Below, in pieces: positions 27,915 to 36,106 of a DNA stretch of 64,000 nucleotides. Source of the stretch: Bacteroides stercoris ATCC 43183 (lineage in GTDB: Bacteria > Bacteroidota > Bacteroidia > Bacteroidales > Bacteroidaceae); contig NZ_CP102262.1 of NCBI RefSeq assembly GCF_025147325.1, forward strand, positions 1,922,001 through 1,986,000. Reading direction: 5' to 3'. Below the pieces are notes generated by a model, which saw only the letters and a list, made by a program, of their open reading frames with translations, searched no databases and was not told where the DNA came from. The stretch's first letter is position 1; every line of letters begins with the position of its first letter. Made by a program: the position numbers and the translations under genes.

Positions 27915-28565
27915 ATGAATTATAGAGATTGGCTGCAACAGTTGATTTATAAGATTATAAATCCGGTTGTGCATGGAATGATCAAGGTAGGCATTACGCC
28001 TAATTTTATTACTACTACCGGATTGGTGATGAACATCGTGGCTGCATGCGTATTTGTGTATGCGGGCATGTATAAACCGGGTGAGCTTGCTTATGTGGGC
28101 TGGGGAGGAGGTATTGTTCTCTTTGCCGGTTTGTTCGATATGATGGACGGGCGCGTGGCGCGTGTAGGTAATATGTCTTCTACGTTCGGAGCATTGTATG
28201 ACTCGGTGCTCGACCGTTATAGCGAGATGGTGACGCTGTTCGGTATTTTCTATTATCTGATTTTGCAAGGGTATCTGTGGGGATCGATGATTACTTTTGT
28301 CGCATTGGTCGGTTCGCTTATGGTGAGTTATGTGCGTGCACGTGCCGAAGGATTGGGACTGGAATGTAAAGTAGGCTTCATGCAGCGTCCCGAGCGTGTG
28401 GTGCTGACCAGCCTTGGTGCTTTGTGCTGCGGTATTTTCGGAGACTGCAAGGCGTTCGACCCGATGCTGATACTGATTGTTCCTATGGCAGTGATAGCCG
28501 TTCTTGCTAATCTGACAGCATTCGCTCGCATTGCGCATTGCTATAAATTATTAAAGAAACAATAA
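27915..28565 (+). CDS. CDP-alcohol phosphatidyltransferase, probable phosphatidylinositol-phosphate synthase
   Basis: A 216-residue inner-membrane enzyme. The catalytic CDP-alcohol signature DG-x2-AR-x8-G-x3-D-x3-D is complete: [20 protein letters not shown] followed by [12 protein letters not shown]-terminal [20 protein letters not shown] is also typical. The enzyme joins a CDP-diacylglycerol to an alcohol phosphate; next to inositol-3-phosphate synthase the acceptor is expected to be inositol phosphate, giving phosphatidylinositol phosphate that the PgpA-type protein would dephosphorylate. The stop overlaps the next start by one base, so the two are coupled. Confidence 0.88.
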   Translation: MNYRDWLQQLIYKIINPVVHGMIKVGITPNFITTTGLVMNIVAACVFVYAGMYKPGELAYVGWGGGIVLFAGLFDMMDGRVARVGNMSSTFGALYDSVLDRYSEMVTLFGIFYYLILQGYLWGSMITFVALVGSLMVSYVRARAEGLGLECKVGFMQRPERVVLTSLGALCCGIFGDCKAFDPMLILIVPMAVIAVLANLTAFARIAHCYKLLKKQ

Positions 28566-29497
28566 TGAGAAAAGATATTTTTCCTTCTGTCAAAGAAGCG
28601 TTGCCTGTTGTTGTCCTTACAGCACTGTTCTTGTTGTTGACAGCCGTGTGTATAGGGTTGCGTACAGAGCATCTTTTAATGACGGGGCTGTTTCTGATAC
28701 TCTTTTTTGCAGGAAAAACAACCCGTAAATTGGCGGTAGCGCTACTTCCTTTTATCATCTTTGGCATTTCTTACGACTGGATGCGGGTGTATCCCAACTA
28801 TGAGGTGAATCCTATTGATGTGCAGGGATTGTATGAGGCGGAGAAGTCCTTGTTCGGTATCTCGATTGATGGGACAAAATTGATTCCCTGCGAGTATTTT
28901 GCACAGAATCACTGTACGGTAGGCGATTTCTTTGCCGGTATATTCTACCTTTGCTGGGTTCCTGTTCCCATTGCATTCGGTCTGTGGCTTTATCTGAAAG
29001 GCGAACGCAAGGTATATCTTCGCTTTGCCATGGTCTTTCTGCTGGTAAATCTTATCGGGTTTGCCGGATATTATATTCATCCGGCAGCACCGCCCTGGTA
29101 TGCCATGAATTATGGCTTTGAGCCGGTTCTCAATACTCCGGGCAATGTAGCGGGACTGGGGCGCTTTGACGAACTGCTGGGGTGCTCTGTCTTTCATTCC
29201 ATTTATGGACGGAACGCCAATGTATTTGCCGCTGTTCCTTCATTGCATGCGGCTTATATGGTGGTGGCTGTAGCATACGCTATTATGGGACGTTGCAAGA
29301 AATGGCTGATAGCTTTGTTCTCTGTTATCATGGCGGGCATCTGGTGGACGGCTGTCTATTCCGGACATCATTATCTGATTGATGTGATGTTGGGCATTTC
29401 CTGTGCGTTGCTGGGGATTCTGGTATTTGAACAAGGCTTGATGAAGTGGGGCGCATTCAAGCGTTTCTTTGAAAGATACAGTTGGTATATAGGATAA
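28565..29497 (+). CDS. PAP2-superfamily membrane protein, probable inositol phosphorylceramide synthase
   Basis: A 310-residue multispanning protein. PAP2 motifs are in the AUR1/IPC synthase style: AAVPSLHAAYMVVAVAYAI (motif with catalytic His) and TAVYSGHHYLIDVMLGISCA (second His and Asp); WYAMNYG in the preceding loop also fits the family. Such enzymes move an inositol-phosphate head from phosphatidylinositol to ceramide. Bacteroides make sphingolipids, and the homologous gene in B. thetaiotaomicron (BT_1522 as I recall) is needed for inositol sphingolipid formation. It ends the cluster of five genes. Function is inferred from motifs and neighbours. Confidence 0.83.
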   Translation: MRKDIFPSVKEALPVVVLTALFLLLTAVCIGLRTEHLLMTGLFLILFFAGKTTRKLAVALLPFIIFGISYDWMRVYPNYEVNPIDVQGLYEAEKSLFGISIDGTKLIPCEYFAQNHCTVGDFFAGIFYLCWVPVPIAFGLWLYLKGERKVYLRFAMVFLLVNLIGFAGYYIHPAAPPWYAMNYGFEPVLNTPGNVAGLGRFDELLGCSVFHSIYGRNANVFAAVPSLHAAYMVVAVAYAIMGRCKKWLIALFSVIMAGIWWTAVYSGHHYLIDVMLGISCALLGILVFEQGLMKWGAFKRFFERYSWYIG

Positions 29498-29510
29498 ATT
29501 ATAAGGTGTG

Positions 29511-29575
29511 GATTAACGCAAATTTACGCAGGGGGCATTCTTTATATTGAAACTCTGCGTATATTTGCGTTAATC
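29511..29575. repeat. 21-bp near-perfect inverted repeat between the inositol cluster and the alcohol dehydrogenase
   Basis: GATTAACGCAAATTTACGCAG (21 bases, 29511-29531) is mirrored at 29555-29575 with one mismatch; 23 bases separate the arms. It lies 14 bp after the PAP2 gene stop and a short T run (TGTTTTTA) follows, so it can end transcription. The right arm also contains TATATTTG (29560-29567), a possible -7 box for the next gene. Confidence 0.85.
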
Positions 29576-29595
29576 TGTTTTTATGTTATAGGTAT

Positions 29596-30768
29596 ATGAA
29601 TAATTTTGTCTTTTACAGTCCTACCGAATTTGTATTCGGCAAGGACACGGAAATGCAAGTCGGTGCCTTGGCCGGTAAGTATGGGGCACGGAAAGTAATG
29701 ATTGTGTATGGTGGCGGTTCCGTGCTGCGCAGCGGGTTGTTGGACAGAGTGAAGCAATCTTTGCAGAAAGCCGGTATTCGTTATTGCGAGATGGGGGGTG
29801 TGCAACCTAATCCGGTGGATACGAAGGTGTATGAGGGGATTGAAATTTGCCGTCGTGAACAGGCTGATTTACTGCTCCCGGTAGGAGGCGGTTCTGTAAT
29901 TGATACAGCAAAGGCTATCGCTGCCGGTGTACCTTATGAGGGTGATTTTTGGGATTTCTTTATAGGTAAGGCGAAAGTGACGGAAGCATTGAAAGTTGCT
30001 GTTGTGCTGACAATTCCTGCTGCGGGTAGCGAGGGCTCGGGCAACTCGGTGATAACGAAAGTGGATACCCTGCAAAAGCTAAGCTTGCGTGTGCCGGAAT
30101 TGTTGCGCCCTGTCTTTTCCATTATGAATCCGGAATTGACTTATACATTGCCGCCTTTTCAGACGGCTTGCGGCATTGCCGATATGATGGTGCATATCAT
30201 GGAACGTTATTTTACTAATACGCAGGATGTGGAGATTAGCGACTGTCTTTGTGAAGGTACGCTGACAGCTATCATTAAAGAAGCTTATCGCATAAAACAA
30301 AATCCGGGAGATTACGGTGCGCGCGCCAATATTATGTGGTGTGGAACGATTGCTCATAACGGGACTTGTGGTGTGGGTTGCGAGGAAGATTGGGCTTCGC
30401 ATTTTCTGGAACATGAAGTCAGTGCGATTTACAACGTTACGCATGGCGCCGGACTGTCTGTAATAGTTCCGGCATGGATGACTTTTATGGCCGGACATAA
30501 TCCGAAAAAGATAGCCCGGTTTGCCAACCGTGTTTTCGGTGTTCCCGAATCGGAGGATTTGGAAGAGATGGCATTGGCGGGTGTGTCCCGTTTGAAACAC
30601 TTTTTCCGTTTTATAGGGCTGCCGGTTAACTTTAAGGAACTGGGTATCGAGAATCCCGATATAGACCGCTTGGCGGATAGCCTGCATCGTAATAAGGGAG
30701 AGTTTGTGGGCAATTATGTGAAACTGACTAAACAGGACAGTAAGGAAATCTACCGTCTGGCACTGTGA
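29596..30768 (+). CDS. Iron-containing alcohol dehydrogenase (YqhD/BDH type)
   Basis: A 390-residue cytoplasmic dehydrogenase of Fe-ADH family, the butanol-dehydrogenase/YqhD branch. N-terminal MNNFVFYSPTEFVFGKDTEM, NAD(P)-binding VYGGGSVLRSGL and LLPVGGGSVIDTAKAIAAGV, metal-ligand region QTACGIADMMVHIMERYF and HGAGLSVIVPAWM, and the terminal RNKGEFVGNYVKLTKQD are all present. The family reduces aldehydes using NADPH. It follows the inositol cluster but is separated by a strong inverted repeat and probably has its own promoter. The physiological substrate cannot be read from the sequence. Confidence 0.9.
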   Translation: MNNFVFYSPTEFVFGKDTEMQVGALAGKYGARKVMIVYGGGSVLRSGLLDRVKQSLQKAGIRYCEMGGVQPNPVDTKVYEGIEICRREQADLLLPVGGGSVIDTAKAIAAGVPYEGDFWDFFIGKAKVTEALKVAVVLTIPAAGSEGSGNSVITKVDTLQKLSLRVPELLRPVFSIMNPELTYTLPPFQTACGIADMMVHIMERYFTNTQDVEISDCLCEGTLTAIIKEAYRIKQNPGDYGARANIMWCGTIAHNGTCGVGCEEDWASHFLEHEVSAIYNVTHGAGLSVIVPAWMTFMAGHNPKKIARFANRVFGVPESEDLEEMALAGVSRLKHFFRFIGLPVNFKELGIENPDIDRLADSLHRNKGEFVGNYVKLTKQDSKEIYRLAL

Positions 30769-30773
30769 TAAAC

Positions 30774-30816
30774 AAAAAAAAACGGCGAAGTATTTTATCT
30801 GACTTCGCCGTTTCTT
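30774..30816. terminator. Bidirectional Rho-independent terminator
   Basis: AACGGCGAAGT (30781-30791), loop ATTTTATCTG, ACTTCGCCGTT (30802-30812), with an A run before it (30774-30782) and TTTCTTTT after it. It ends both the alcohol dehydrogenase (plus) and the convergent RNase G gene (minus). Confidence 0.9.
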
Positions 30817-32391
30817 TTATTTGATTTCGATTTCTTCCTTCATGTCAATCTCTTCTCCCTGCGGATCGTAGAAAACATATTCCAGAAATGCTAATTTCTG
30901 ACTTGGAATAATCTTGATTCCGAATCCGTATTTCATTTGCCATTTCCGTTTCAGTGAGAGAACTCCCTGATTGATGTAGGCAGCGATATACGGGTGGATG
31001 TGTAACGAGAATTTCTTTATCTTCAGTTTGTTGACAAGGTAGTCAATTTTACTCTCTAAAGTGTCCGTAAAGAGGATGGACGATTTAATAGTGCCTTTAC
31101 CAAAGCAGGTTGGACAGGTTTCCGTAGTATTCACATCCATTGCCGGACGTACTCGCTGACGCGTAATCTGCATCAATCCGAATTTGCTGAGTGGCAGGAT
31201 GTTGTGTCGTGCTCTGTCTTTCTGCATATTGGCACACATACGTTCGTAAAGCTTTTGTCTGTTTTCGGCTTCATTCATGTCGATGAAATCCACCACGATG
31301 ATACCACCCATATCTCTTAGCCGCAATTGGCGCGCCAGTTCATCGGCGGCTCCCAGATTCACTTCCAGTGCGTTGGCTTCTTGCCCGTTGGCATTCTTGA
31401 TGCGGTTACCGCTGTTCACGTCTACTACGTGAAGCGCCTCGGTGTGCTCAATAATCAGGTAAGCCCCGCTTTTGTATGAAACGGTTTTGCCAAATGACGA
31501 TTTTATCTGTTTGGTGATACCGAAATTGTCGTAAATAGGAAGTTGCCCTTTGTACAGTTTTACAATTCCTGCCCGTTCAGGGGCGATGAGTGTTACGTAA
31601 TCCTTGATTTCGTTGAATACAGCTTCGTTGTTCACATAGATGTTTTCGAAAGAAGGATTGAACAAGTCGCGCAACAAACCTACGGCGCGGCTGGTTTCTT
31701 CGTAAATCAGTGTCGGAAATTTGGTGGCTTTTTGTACTTTGACAATAGCTTCTTCCCAATGTTTTAATAGAACTTTAAGCTCTCCGTCAAGCTCGGCCAC
31801 GCGTTTACCTTCAGCAACAGTGCGGACGATGACACCGAAATTCTTGGGTTTGATGCTCATCAGCAGTTGTTTGAGGCGGGCGCGCTCTTCACTTGATTTA
31901 ATTTTTTGTGATACGGAAACCTTATCATTAAAGGGAATCAATACAAGATACCTTCCGGCAAAGGAGAGTTCGGAAGTCAGTCTCGGCCCTTTGGTTGAGA
32001 TAGGCTCCTTTACGATTTGCACCACTACTTCTTGTCCTACCTTGAGTGTGTTGGATACTGTTCCGTCCTTTTCAAGGTCGGGAAGTATGGTTGCTTTGGT
32101 AATTGGATTAAGCTTTTTTTTGTCGCTTAAAGTTTGCTTTACGTATTTTTCTAATGAGTTAAATTGAGGACCTAAGTCCAGATAATGAAGAAAAGCATCT
32201 TTCTCGTAACCTACATCCACGAAGCAGGCATTCAGGCCCGGCATCAATTTCTTGACACGTCCCAAATACATGTTGCCCACAGAGAAGGAAATGTTTCTTC
32301 CTTCGCTTTGGAGTTCCACCAGGCTTTTGTCTTCGAGTAAAGCAATGGAAACTTCTTTGGGCTGTACGTCTACAACGAGTTCGCTTGTCAC
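30817..32391 (-). CDS. rng: Ribonuclease E/G family endoribonuclease
   Basis: A 524-residue RNase G-type enzyme. It begins with MTSELVVDVQPKEVSIALLE, followed by an S1 domain at about 37-120 (NMYLGRVKKLMPGLNACFVD), an RNase-H-like part, and the DNase-I-like catalytic centre with VDVNSGNRIK and GGIIVVDFIDM supplying the Mg-binding Asp residues. TCPTCFGKGTI is the CPxC zinc link for dimerisation. The long disordered tail of RNase E is absent, so it fits RNase G/CafA, acting in rRNA maturation and mRNA decay. Its 5' leader (32392-32558) carries two hairpins and separates it from the small ribosomal-type protein upstream on the same strand. Confidence 0.93.
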   Translation of the reverse strand: MTSELVVDVQPKEVSIALLEDKSLVELQSEGRNISFSVGNMYLGRVKKLMPGLNACFVDVGYEKDAFLHYLDLGPQFNSLEKYVKQTLSDKKKLNPITKATILPDLEKDGTVSNTLKVGQEVVVQIVKEPISTKGPRLTSELSFAGRYLVLIPFNDKVSVSQKIKSSEERARLKQLLMSIKPKNFGVIVRTVAEGKRVAELDGELKVLLKHWEEAIVKVQKATKFPTLIYEETSRAVGLLRDLFNPSFENIYVNNEAVFNEIKDYVTLIAPERAGIVKLYKGQLPIYDNFGITKQIKSSFGKTVSYKSGAYLIIEHTEALHVVDVNSGNRIKNANGQEANALEVNLGAADELARQLRLRDMGGIIVVDFIDMNEAENRQKLYERMCANMQKDRARHNILPLSKFGLMQITRQRVRPAMDVNTTETCPTCFGKGTIKSSILFTDTLESKIDYLVNKLKIKKFSLHIHPYIAAYINQGVLSLKRKWQMKYGFGIKIIPSQKLAFLEYVFYDPQGEEIDMKEEIEIK

Positions 32392-32441
32392 AATAATTTG
32401 CTTTTACATTTTTGTTATACAGATGTTTTCTGTTCAGATTT

Positions 32442-32478
32442 ACCGGTACATCAATCTTTTTTACATTGACGAACCGGT
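32442..32478 (-). promoter_or_regulatory. Stem-loop in the leader of rng
   Basis: On the minus strand ACCGGT and TCAAT pair with ATTGA and ACCGGT around an A-rich loop (plus positions 32442-32447 and 32451-32455 with 32465-32469 and 32473-32478). It lies about 50 nt before the rng start. Self-cleavage control by the enzyme on its own leader, known for RNase E in enterobacteria, is a possibility only. Confidence 0.5.
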
Positions 32479-32491
32479 TTGATACTTAAAC

Positions 32492-32536
32492 AAAGAACAA
32501 ACCCGCGAGACAATTAGCTTCACAAGTTTGTTCTTT
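32492..32536 (-). terminator. Hairpin between the small ribosomal-type gene and rng
   Basis: AAAGAACAAAC (32492-32502) and GTTTGTTCTTT (32526-32536) form a perfect 11-bp AT-rich stem. On the minus strand it is followed by TGTTTAAG. It may terminate or partially attenuate readthrough from the HU and small-protein genes into rng. Confidence 0.55.
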
Positions 32537-32558
32537 ATTTTGTCCTTCAGACTAAAAA

Positions 32559-32651
32559 TTACTTTTTGCTTTTATGTCTGTTCTTTCTTAGTCTTTTTTT
32601 ACGCTTGTGCGTAGACATTTTATGTCTTTTTTTCTTCTTTCCGCTTGGCAT
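32559..32651 (-). CDS. Tiny basic ribosome-associated protein (AURKAIP1/COX24-like, bS22-type)
   Basis: A 30-codon gene: MPSGKKKKRHKMSTHKRKKR followed by LRKNRHKSKK. More than half of the residues are Lys or Arg. The family, annotated in Bacteroidota as AURKAIP1/COX24 domain protein, resembles the small bS22 ribosomal subunit protein of actinobacteria and mitochondrial mS38. It lies between HU and rng on the minus strand, 36 bp after HU, so a shared growth-linked transcript is likely. It is easily missed by gene finders because of its size. The identification rests on composition and the K(R)HKM-THKRKKRLRKNRHK pattern. Confidence 0.85.
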   Translation of the reverse strand: MPSGKKKKRHKMSTHKRKKRLRKNRHKSKK

Positions 32652-32687
32652 AGCTTCAAAATTTTATGGGTTAATACTAATTGTTTA

Positions 32688-32963
32688 TTATTTTTTCACA
32701 GCAATGGTGAATGTCTTGGCAGGTTTAAAAGCCGGAATGTTGTGTTCCGGAATGATGATAGTAGTGTTCTTTGAGATGTTACGAGCTGTTTTTTGAGCTC
32801 TTTTCTTTACTACAAAACTACCAAACCCGCGGAGATAAACATTTTCATCTTTAGATAAAGATGCCTTCACTGCGTCCATGAACGCTTCAACGGTTGCAAG
32901 CACTGTTACTTTGTCGATTCCGGTGTTCTTTGTAATTTCGTTTACAATATCAGCTTTAGTCAT
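32688..32963 (-). CDS. HU-family DNA-binding protein
   Basis: A 91-residue nucleoid protein; the start is MTKADIVNEITKNTGIDKVT (minus ATG at 32963), since the frame extension upstream is not conserved-looking. The HU fold is complete: two N-terminal helices, the VYLRGFGSFVVKKRAQKTAR saddle, then IIIPEHNIPAFKPAKTF, where the beta arm has the Pro that intercalates into DNA. It binds and bends DNA without strict sequence preference. It precedes the small ribosomal-type gene and rng. Confidence 0.95.
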   Translation of the reverse strand: MTKADIVNEITKNTGIDKVTVLATVEAFMDAVKASLSKDENVYLRGFGSFVVKKRAQKTARNISKNTTIIIPEHNIPAFKPAKTFTIAVKK

Positions 32964-33087
32964 TTTTTTCTTAAAAAAAATATTATTACTATAGTTTTCT
33001 AATTTTTTGGACTGCAAATATATAGCTTTTTGGCGGCTCTAAAAAATATATTTTGGACATTTTTTGAAAAAAGTCAAAGCATTAGGT

Positions 33088-33115
33088 TTTGTTAGACTGA
33101 AAAACTGTATTTTTG
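33088..33115 (+). promoter_or_regulatory. Bacteroides-type promoter of mutY
   Basis: TTTG (33088-33091), 16 bases, TATTTTTG (33108-33115). The ATG of mutY at 33150 is 34 bp farther on. Spacing is slightly shorter than the usual 18-19. Confidence 0.55.
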
Positions 33116-33149
33116 TTCTTTTGAAAAAGGATGTGTGTCCTTTTGAGGT

Positions 33150-34202
33150 ATGAAACTATATATGAATAGATTGACTGAAGCTTTATTGGATTGGTACGCG
33201 GATAATAAACGTGATTTGCCTTGGAGAGGCACTACTGATCCCTACCGGATATGGATTTCTGAGATTATTTTGCAGCAGACGAGAGTGGTACAAGGATATG
33301 AGTATTTTCTTCGTTTTATCCGCCGTTTTCCTGATGTGAGAACTTTGGCTTCGGCTTCGGAAGACGAGGTCTTGAAGTATTGGCAGGGATTGGGATATTA
33401 TTCTCGTGCCCGTAATCTGCATGCTGCTGCTAAGAGTATGAACGGTAAGTTTCCGGAAAGCTATCAGGAAGTGCGGGCTTTGAAAGGGGTAGGGGATTAT
33501 ACGGCTGCCGCCATTTGTTCCATAGCCTATAATATGCCCTATGCGGTAGTGGACGGAAATGTGTATCGAGTGCTTTCCCGTTATTGCGGCATTGATGTGC
33601 CTATTGACTCTACGGAAGGAAAGAAGCTCTTTGCTGCTTTAGCTGATGAAATGCTCGATAAATCCCGCCCGGCTGCTTATAATCAAGCTATAATGGATTT
33701 TGGGGCTATTCAGTGTACGCCACAGTCTCCTAACTGTATGTTTTGTCCTTTGGCGGATAGTTGTTCCGCCTTATCGAAAGGGCTGGTTATGCAACTTCCC
33801 GTGAAGCAACACAGAATAAAGACGTCCAACCGTTATTTTAATTATATATATGTACGCATGGGCGCGTGTACCTTTATACATAAACGAACGGCTGATGATA
33901 TTTGGAAAAACCTGTTTGAATTGCCATTGGTTGAAACGGATAGAAATCTATCGGAAGAGGAATTTTTATCATCGGCATCCTTTCGCTCACTTATAGCGGA
34001 AGGAGAGGTACCGGAAGTACGTTTGGTGTTTCGAAATGTGAAACATGTGCTGTCCCATCGGGTGATATACGCTAACTTTTATGAAGTCGTTTTGCCGGAG
34101 AACTCCCGTTCTTTTTCGGAATACCAGTGTATCAGAATGGAAGATTTGGAGCAGTATCCGGTATCTCGCTTGGTACATGCTTTTTTGGAGAAGTATTTAT
34201 AA
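33150..34202 (+). CDS. mutY: A/G-specific adenine DNA glycosylase
   Basis: A 350-residue MutY removing adenine mispaired with 8-oxoguanine. ALLDWYADNKRDLPWRGTTD and YRIWISEIILQQTRV are at the N-terminus, the helix-hairpin-helix GVGDYTAAAICSIAYN precedes the catalytic Asp segment AVVDGNVYRVLSRY, and the iron-sulfur ligands are C-x6-C-x2-C-x5-C in QCTPQSPNCMFCPLADSC. The C-terminal NUDIX-like domain recognises 8-oxoG (NVKHVLSHRVIYANFYEVVL). A second ATG lies four codons in, so the start could be 33162. It leads a mutY-ssb-gldE-PPTase run that is conserved in gene order across Bacteroidota. Confidence 0.95.
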   Translation: MKLYMNRLTEALLDWYADNKRDLPWRGTTDPYRIWISEIILQQTRVVQGYEYFLRFIRRFPDVRTLASASEDEVLKYWQGLGYYSRARNLHAAAKSMNGKFPESYQEVRALKGVGDYTAAAICSIAYNMPYAVVDGNVYRVLSRYCGIDVPIDSTEGKKLFAALADEMLDKSRPAAYNQAIMDFGAIQCTPQSPNCMFCPLADSCSALSKGLVMQLPVKQHRIKTSNRYFNYIYVRMGACTFIHKRTADDIWKNLFELPLVETDRNLSEEEFLSSASFRSLIAEGEVPEVRLVFRNVKHVLSHRVIYANFYEVVLPENSRSFSEYQCIRMEDLEQYPVSRLVHAFLEKYL

Positions 34203-34216
34203 AAGTTGGCTGTATT

Positions 34217-34248
34217 CTTGCATGATGTTGTTATTCTCGCTAATTTTG
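34217..34248 (+). promoter_or_regulatory. Bacteroides-type promoter of ssb
   Basis: CTTG (34217-34220), 20 bases, TAATTTTG (34241-34248), then 26 bp to the ssb ATG at 34275. A near-consensus pair of boxes just after the mutY stop. Confidence 0.6.
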
Positions 34249-34274
34249 GCAACAAATTTTAAAATTGAAAGCGT

Positions 34275-34730
34275 ATGTCAGTAAATAAAGTGATATTATT
34301 AGGAAATGTAGGCAGAGACCCCGAGGTGAGGTATCTCGATACCGGTGTGGCTGTTGCTACTTTCCCCTTGGCTACTTCAGACCGTGCCTATACATTGGCA
34401 AACGGAACGCAAGTTCCTGAACGTACGGAGTGGCATAATCTTGTCCTTTGGCGCGGACTGGCAGAAACGGCTGAGAAATATGTGCATAAAGGAGACAAAC
34501 TTTATGTGGAGGGTAAAATACGGACCCGTTCGTATGATGATCAGACCGGTGCAAAACGCTATGTAACGGAGATTTTTGTAGATAACATGGAAATGCTGTC
34601 TGCAAGAAGCGCAGCGCCCGGAACTACACCGCAGGCAGGTATATCCGGACAAACGGCTGCTCCTGTACAGTCAACACACTCGCAGGCTGCTCCTGCACAA
34701 AATAATCCAACGGACGATTTACCGTTCTAA
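34275..34730 (+). CDS. ssb: Single-stranded DNA-binding protein
   Basis: A 151-residue SSB. The OB fold occupies residues 1-112: MSVNKVILLGNVGRDPEVRY, ERTEWHNLVLWRGLAETAEK, and KGDKLYVEGKIRTRSYDDQT. A Gln/Pro/Ala-rich linker follows and the acidic tail DDLPF at the end recruits repair and replication partners. It protects single-stranded DNA as a tetramer. It lies between mutY and the gldE-type gene; it appears to have its own promoter. Confidence 0.97.
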   Translation: MSVNKVILLGNVGRDPEVRYLDTGVAVATFPLATSDRAYTLANGTQVPERTEWHNLVLWRGLAETAEKYVHKGDKLYVEGKIRTRSYDDQTGAKRYVTEIFVDNMEMLSARSAAPGTTPQAGISGQTAAPVQSTHSQAAPAQNNPTDDLPF

Positions 34731-34753
34731 TTGTTTAACTAAAACCAAAATCT

Positions 34754-36106
34754 TTGGACCCAGACGCTTATTTATGCCAATTGGCAGATGTTTTTAACAG
34801 TATAACCGTACATACTCCTTCTGTTTCGGCTATTATAGCTATTGTATTGGCTGGTGTGCTTTTGCTTGCTTCCGGTTTTGCTTCGGCTTCCGAAATTGCA
34901 TTTTTTTCACTCTCGCCGTCCGATTTGAATTCTATTGAAGAGGGGAAACATCCTTCTGATGAGAAAATCAGAAATTTGTTGGATGATACAGAACGACTGC
35001 TGGCCACGATACTGATTACGAACAATTTCGTGAATGTGACCATTATCATGCTCTGTAATTTCTTTTTTATGAATGTATTCCAATTCCATTCGGTTATTGC
35101 GGAGTTTTTAATCCTAACGGTTGTATTGACTTTTCTGTTGCTGCTTTTCGGTGAGATTATGCCGAAGATTTATTCAGCGCAGAAAACATTGGCATTTTGC
35201 CGTTTTGCAGCTCCCGGCATTCTGGCATGCCGTTCCATATTCTATCCGTTGTCGTCGATATTGGTGCGTTCTACATCGTTTCTTAACAAGCATTTTGTGC
35301 GTAAAAATCATAATATTTCAGTAGATGAGCTTTCTCATGCGTTGGAGTTGACGGATAAAGCCGAGCTTTCGGAAGAAAACAATATCTTGGAGGGTATCAT
35401 TCGTTTTGGAGGTGAGACGGCTAAGGAAGTCATGACATCGCGTCTGGATGTGGTTGACTTGGAAATTCGCACTTCTTTTAAGGATGTGTTAAAGTGCATC
35501 GTGGAGAACGCTTATTCGCGTATTCCTGTTTATGCGGAAACACGTGACAATATAAAAGGGGTGCTTTATATCAAGGATTTGCTTCCTCATTTGAATAAAG
35601 GAGATAATTTCCGTTGGCAATCATTGATTCGTCCGGCTTATTTTGTTCCGGAAACCAAGATGATTGATGATTTGCTGCGTGATTTTCAGGCAAACAAGAT
35701 TCATATCGCTATTGTGGTGGATGAATTCGGAGGGACATCGGGTATTGTTACGATGGAAGATATTATTGAAGAGATTGTTGGGGAGATTCGTGACGAATAC
35801 GATGATGAAGAACGTACTTATGCCGTACTCAATGACCACACATGGGTGTTTGAGGCTAAAACACAACTGACGGATTTCTATAAGATAACCAAGATAGATG
35901 AAGAAACTTTTGATGAAGTGGCAGGTGATGCCGATACTTTAGCGGGGCTTTTACTTGAGTTGAAAGGGGAATTTCCGGCGCTTCACGAGAAAGTAACTTA
36001 TGATTATTATGAATTTGAGGTTCTTGAAATGGATAACCGCCGCATCTTAAAGGTGAAATTTACAATAAATGAACCGGTACGGGAGGGTTCAGAAACAGAG
36101 AAGTAA
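34754..36106 (+). CDS. gldE: GldE-like CBS-domain membrane protein (CorC/HlyC family)
   Basis: A 450-residue protein with a TTG start at 34754, the only fitting start before the first helix. The order is a DUF21 membrane domain with about four helices (VSAIIAIVLAGVLLLASGFA, then FFMNVFQFHSVIAEFLILTV), two CBS motifs (AYSRIPVYAETRDNIKGVLY; IHIAIVVDEFGGTSGIVTME, then DIIEEIVGEIRDEYDDE), and a CorC/HlyC C-terminal domain. In Flavobacterium the orthologue is needed for gliding motility and lies after mutY and ssb; Bacteroides do not glide, so its role here is likely ion transport or another conserved envelope task. The stop overlaps the next ATG by one base. Confidence 0.88.
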   Translation: MDPDAYLCQLADVFNSITVHTPSVSAIIAIVLAGVLLLASGFASASEIAFFSLSPSDLNSIEEGKHPSDEKIRNLLDDTERLLATILITNNFVNVTIIMLCNFFFMNVFQFHSVIAEFLILTVVLTFLLLLFGEIMPKIYSAQKTLAFCRFAAPGILACRSIFYPLSSILVRSTSFLNKHFVRKNHNISVDELSHALELTDKAELSEENNILEGIIRFGGETAKEVMTSRLDVVDLEIRTSFKDVLKCIVENAYSRIPVYAETRDNIKGVLYIKDLLPHLNKGDNFRWQSLIRPAYFVPETKMIDDLLRDFQANKIHIAIVVDEFGGTSGIVTMEDIIEEIVGEIRDEYDDEERTYAVLNDHTWVFEAKTQLTDFYKITKIDEETFDEVAGDADTLAGLLLELKGEFPALHEKVTYDYYEFEVLEMDNRRILKVKFTINEPVREGSETEK

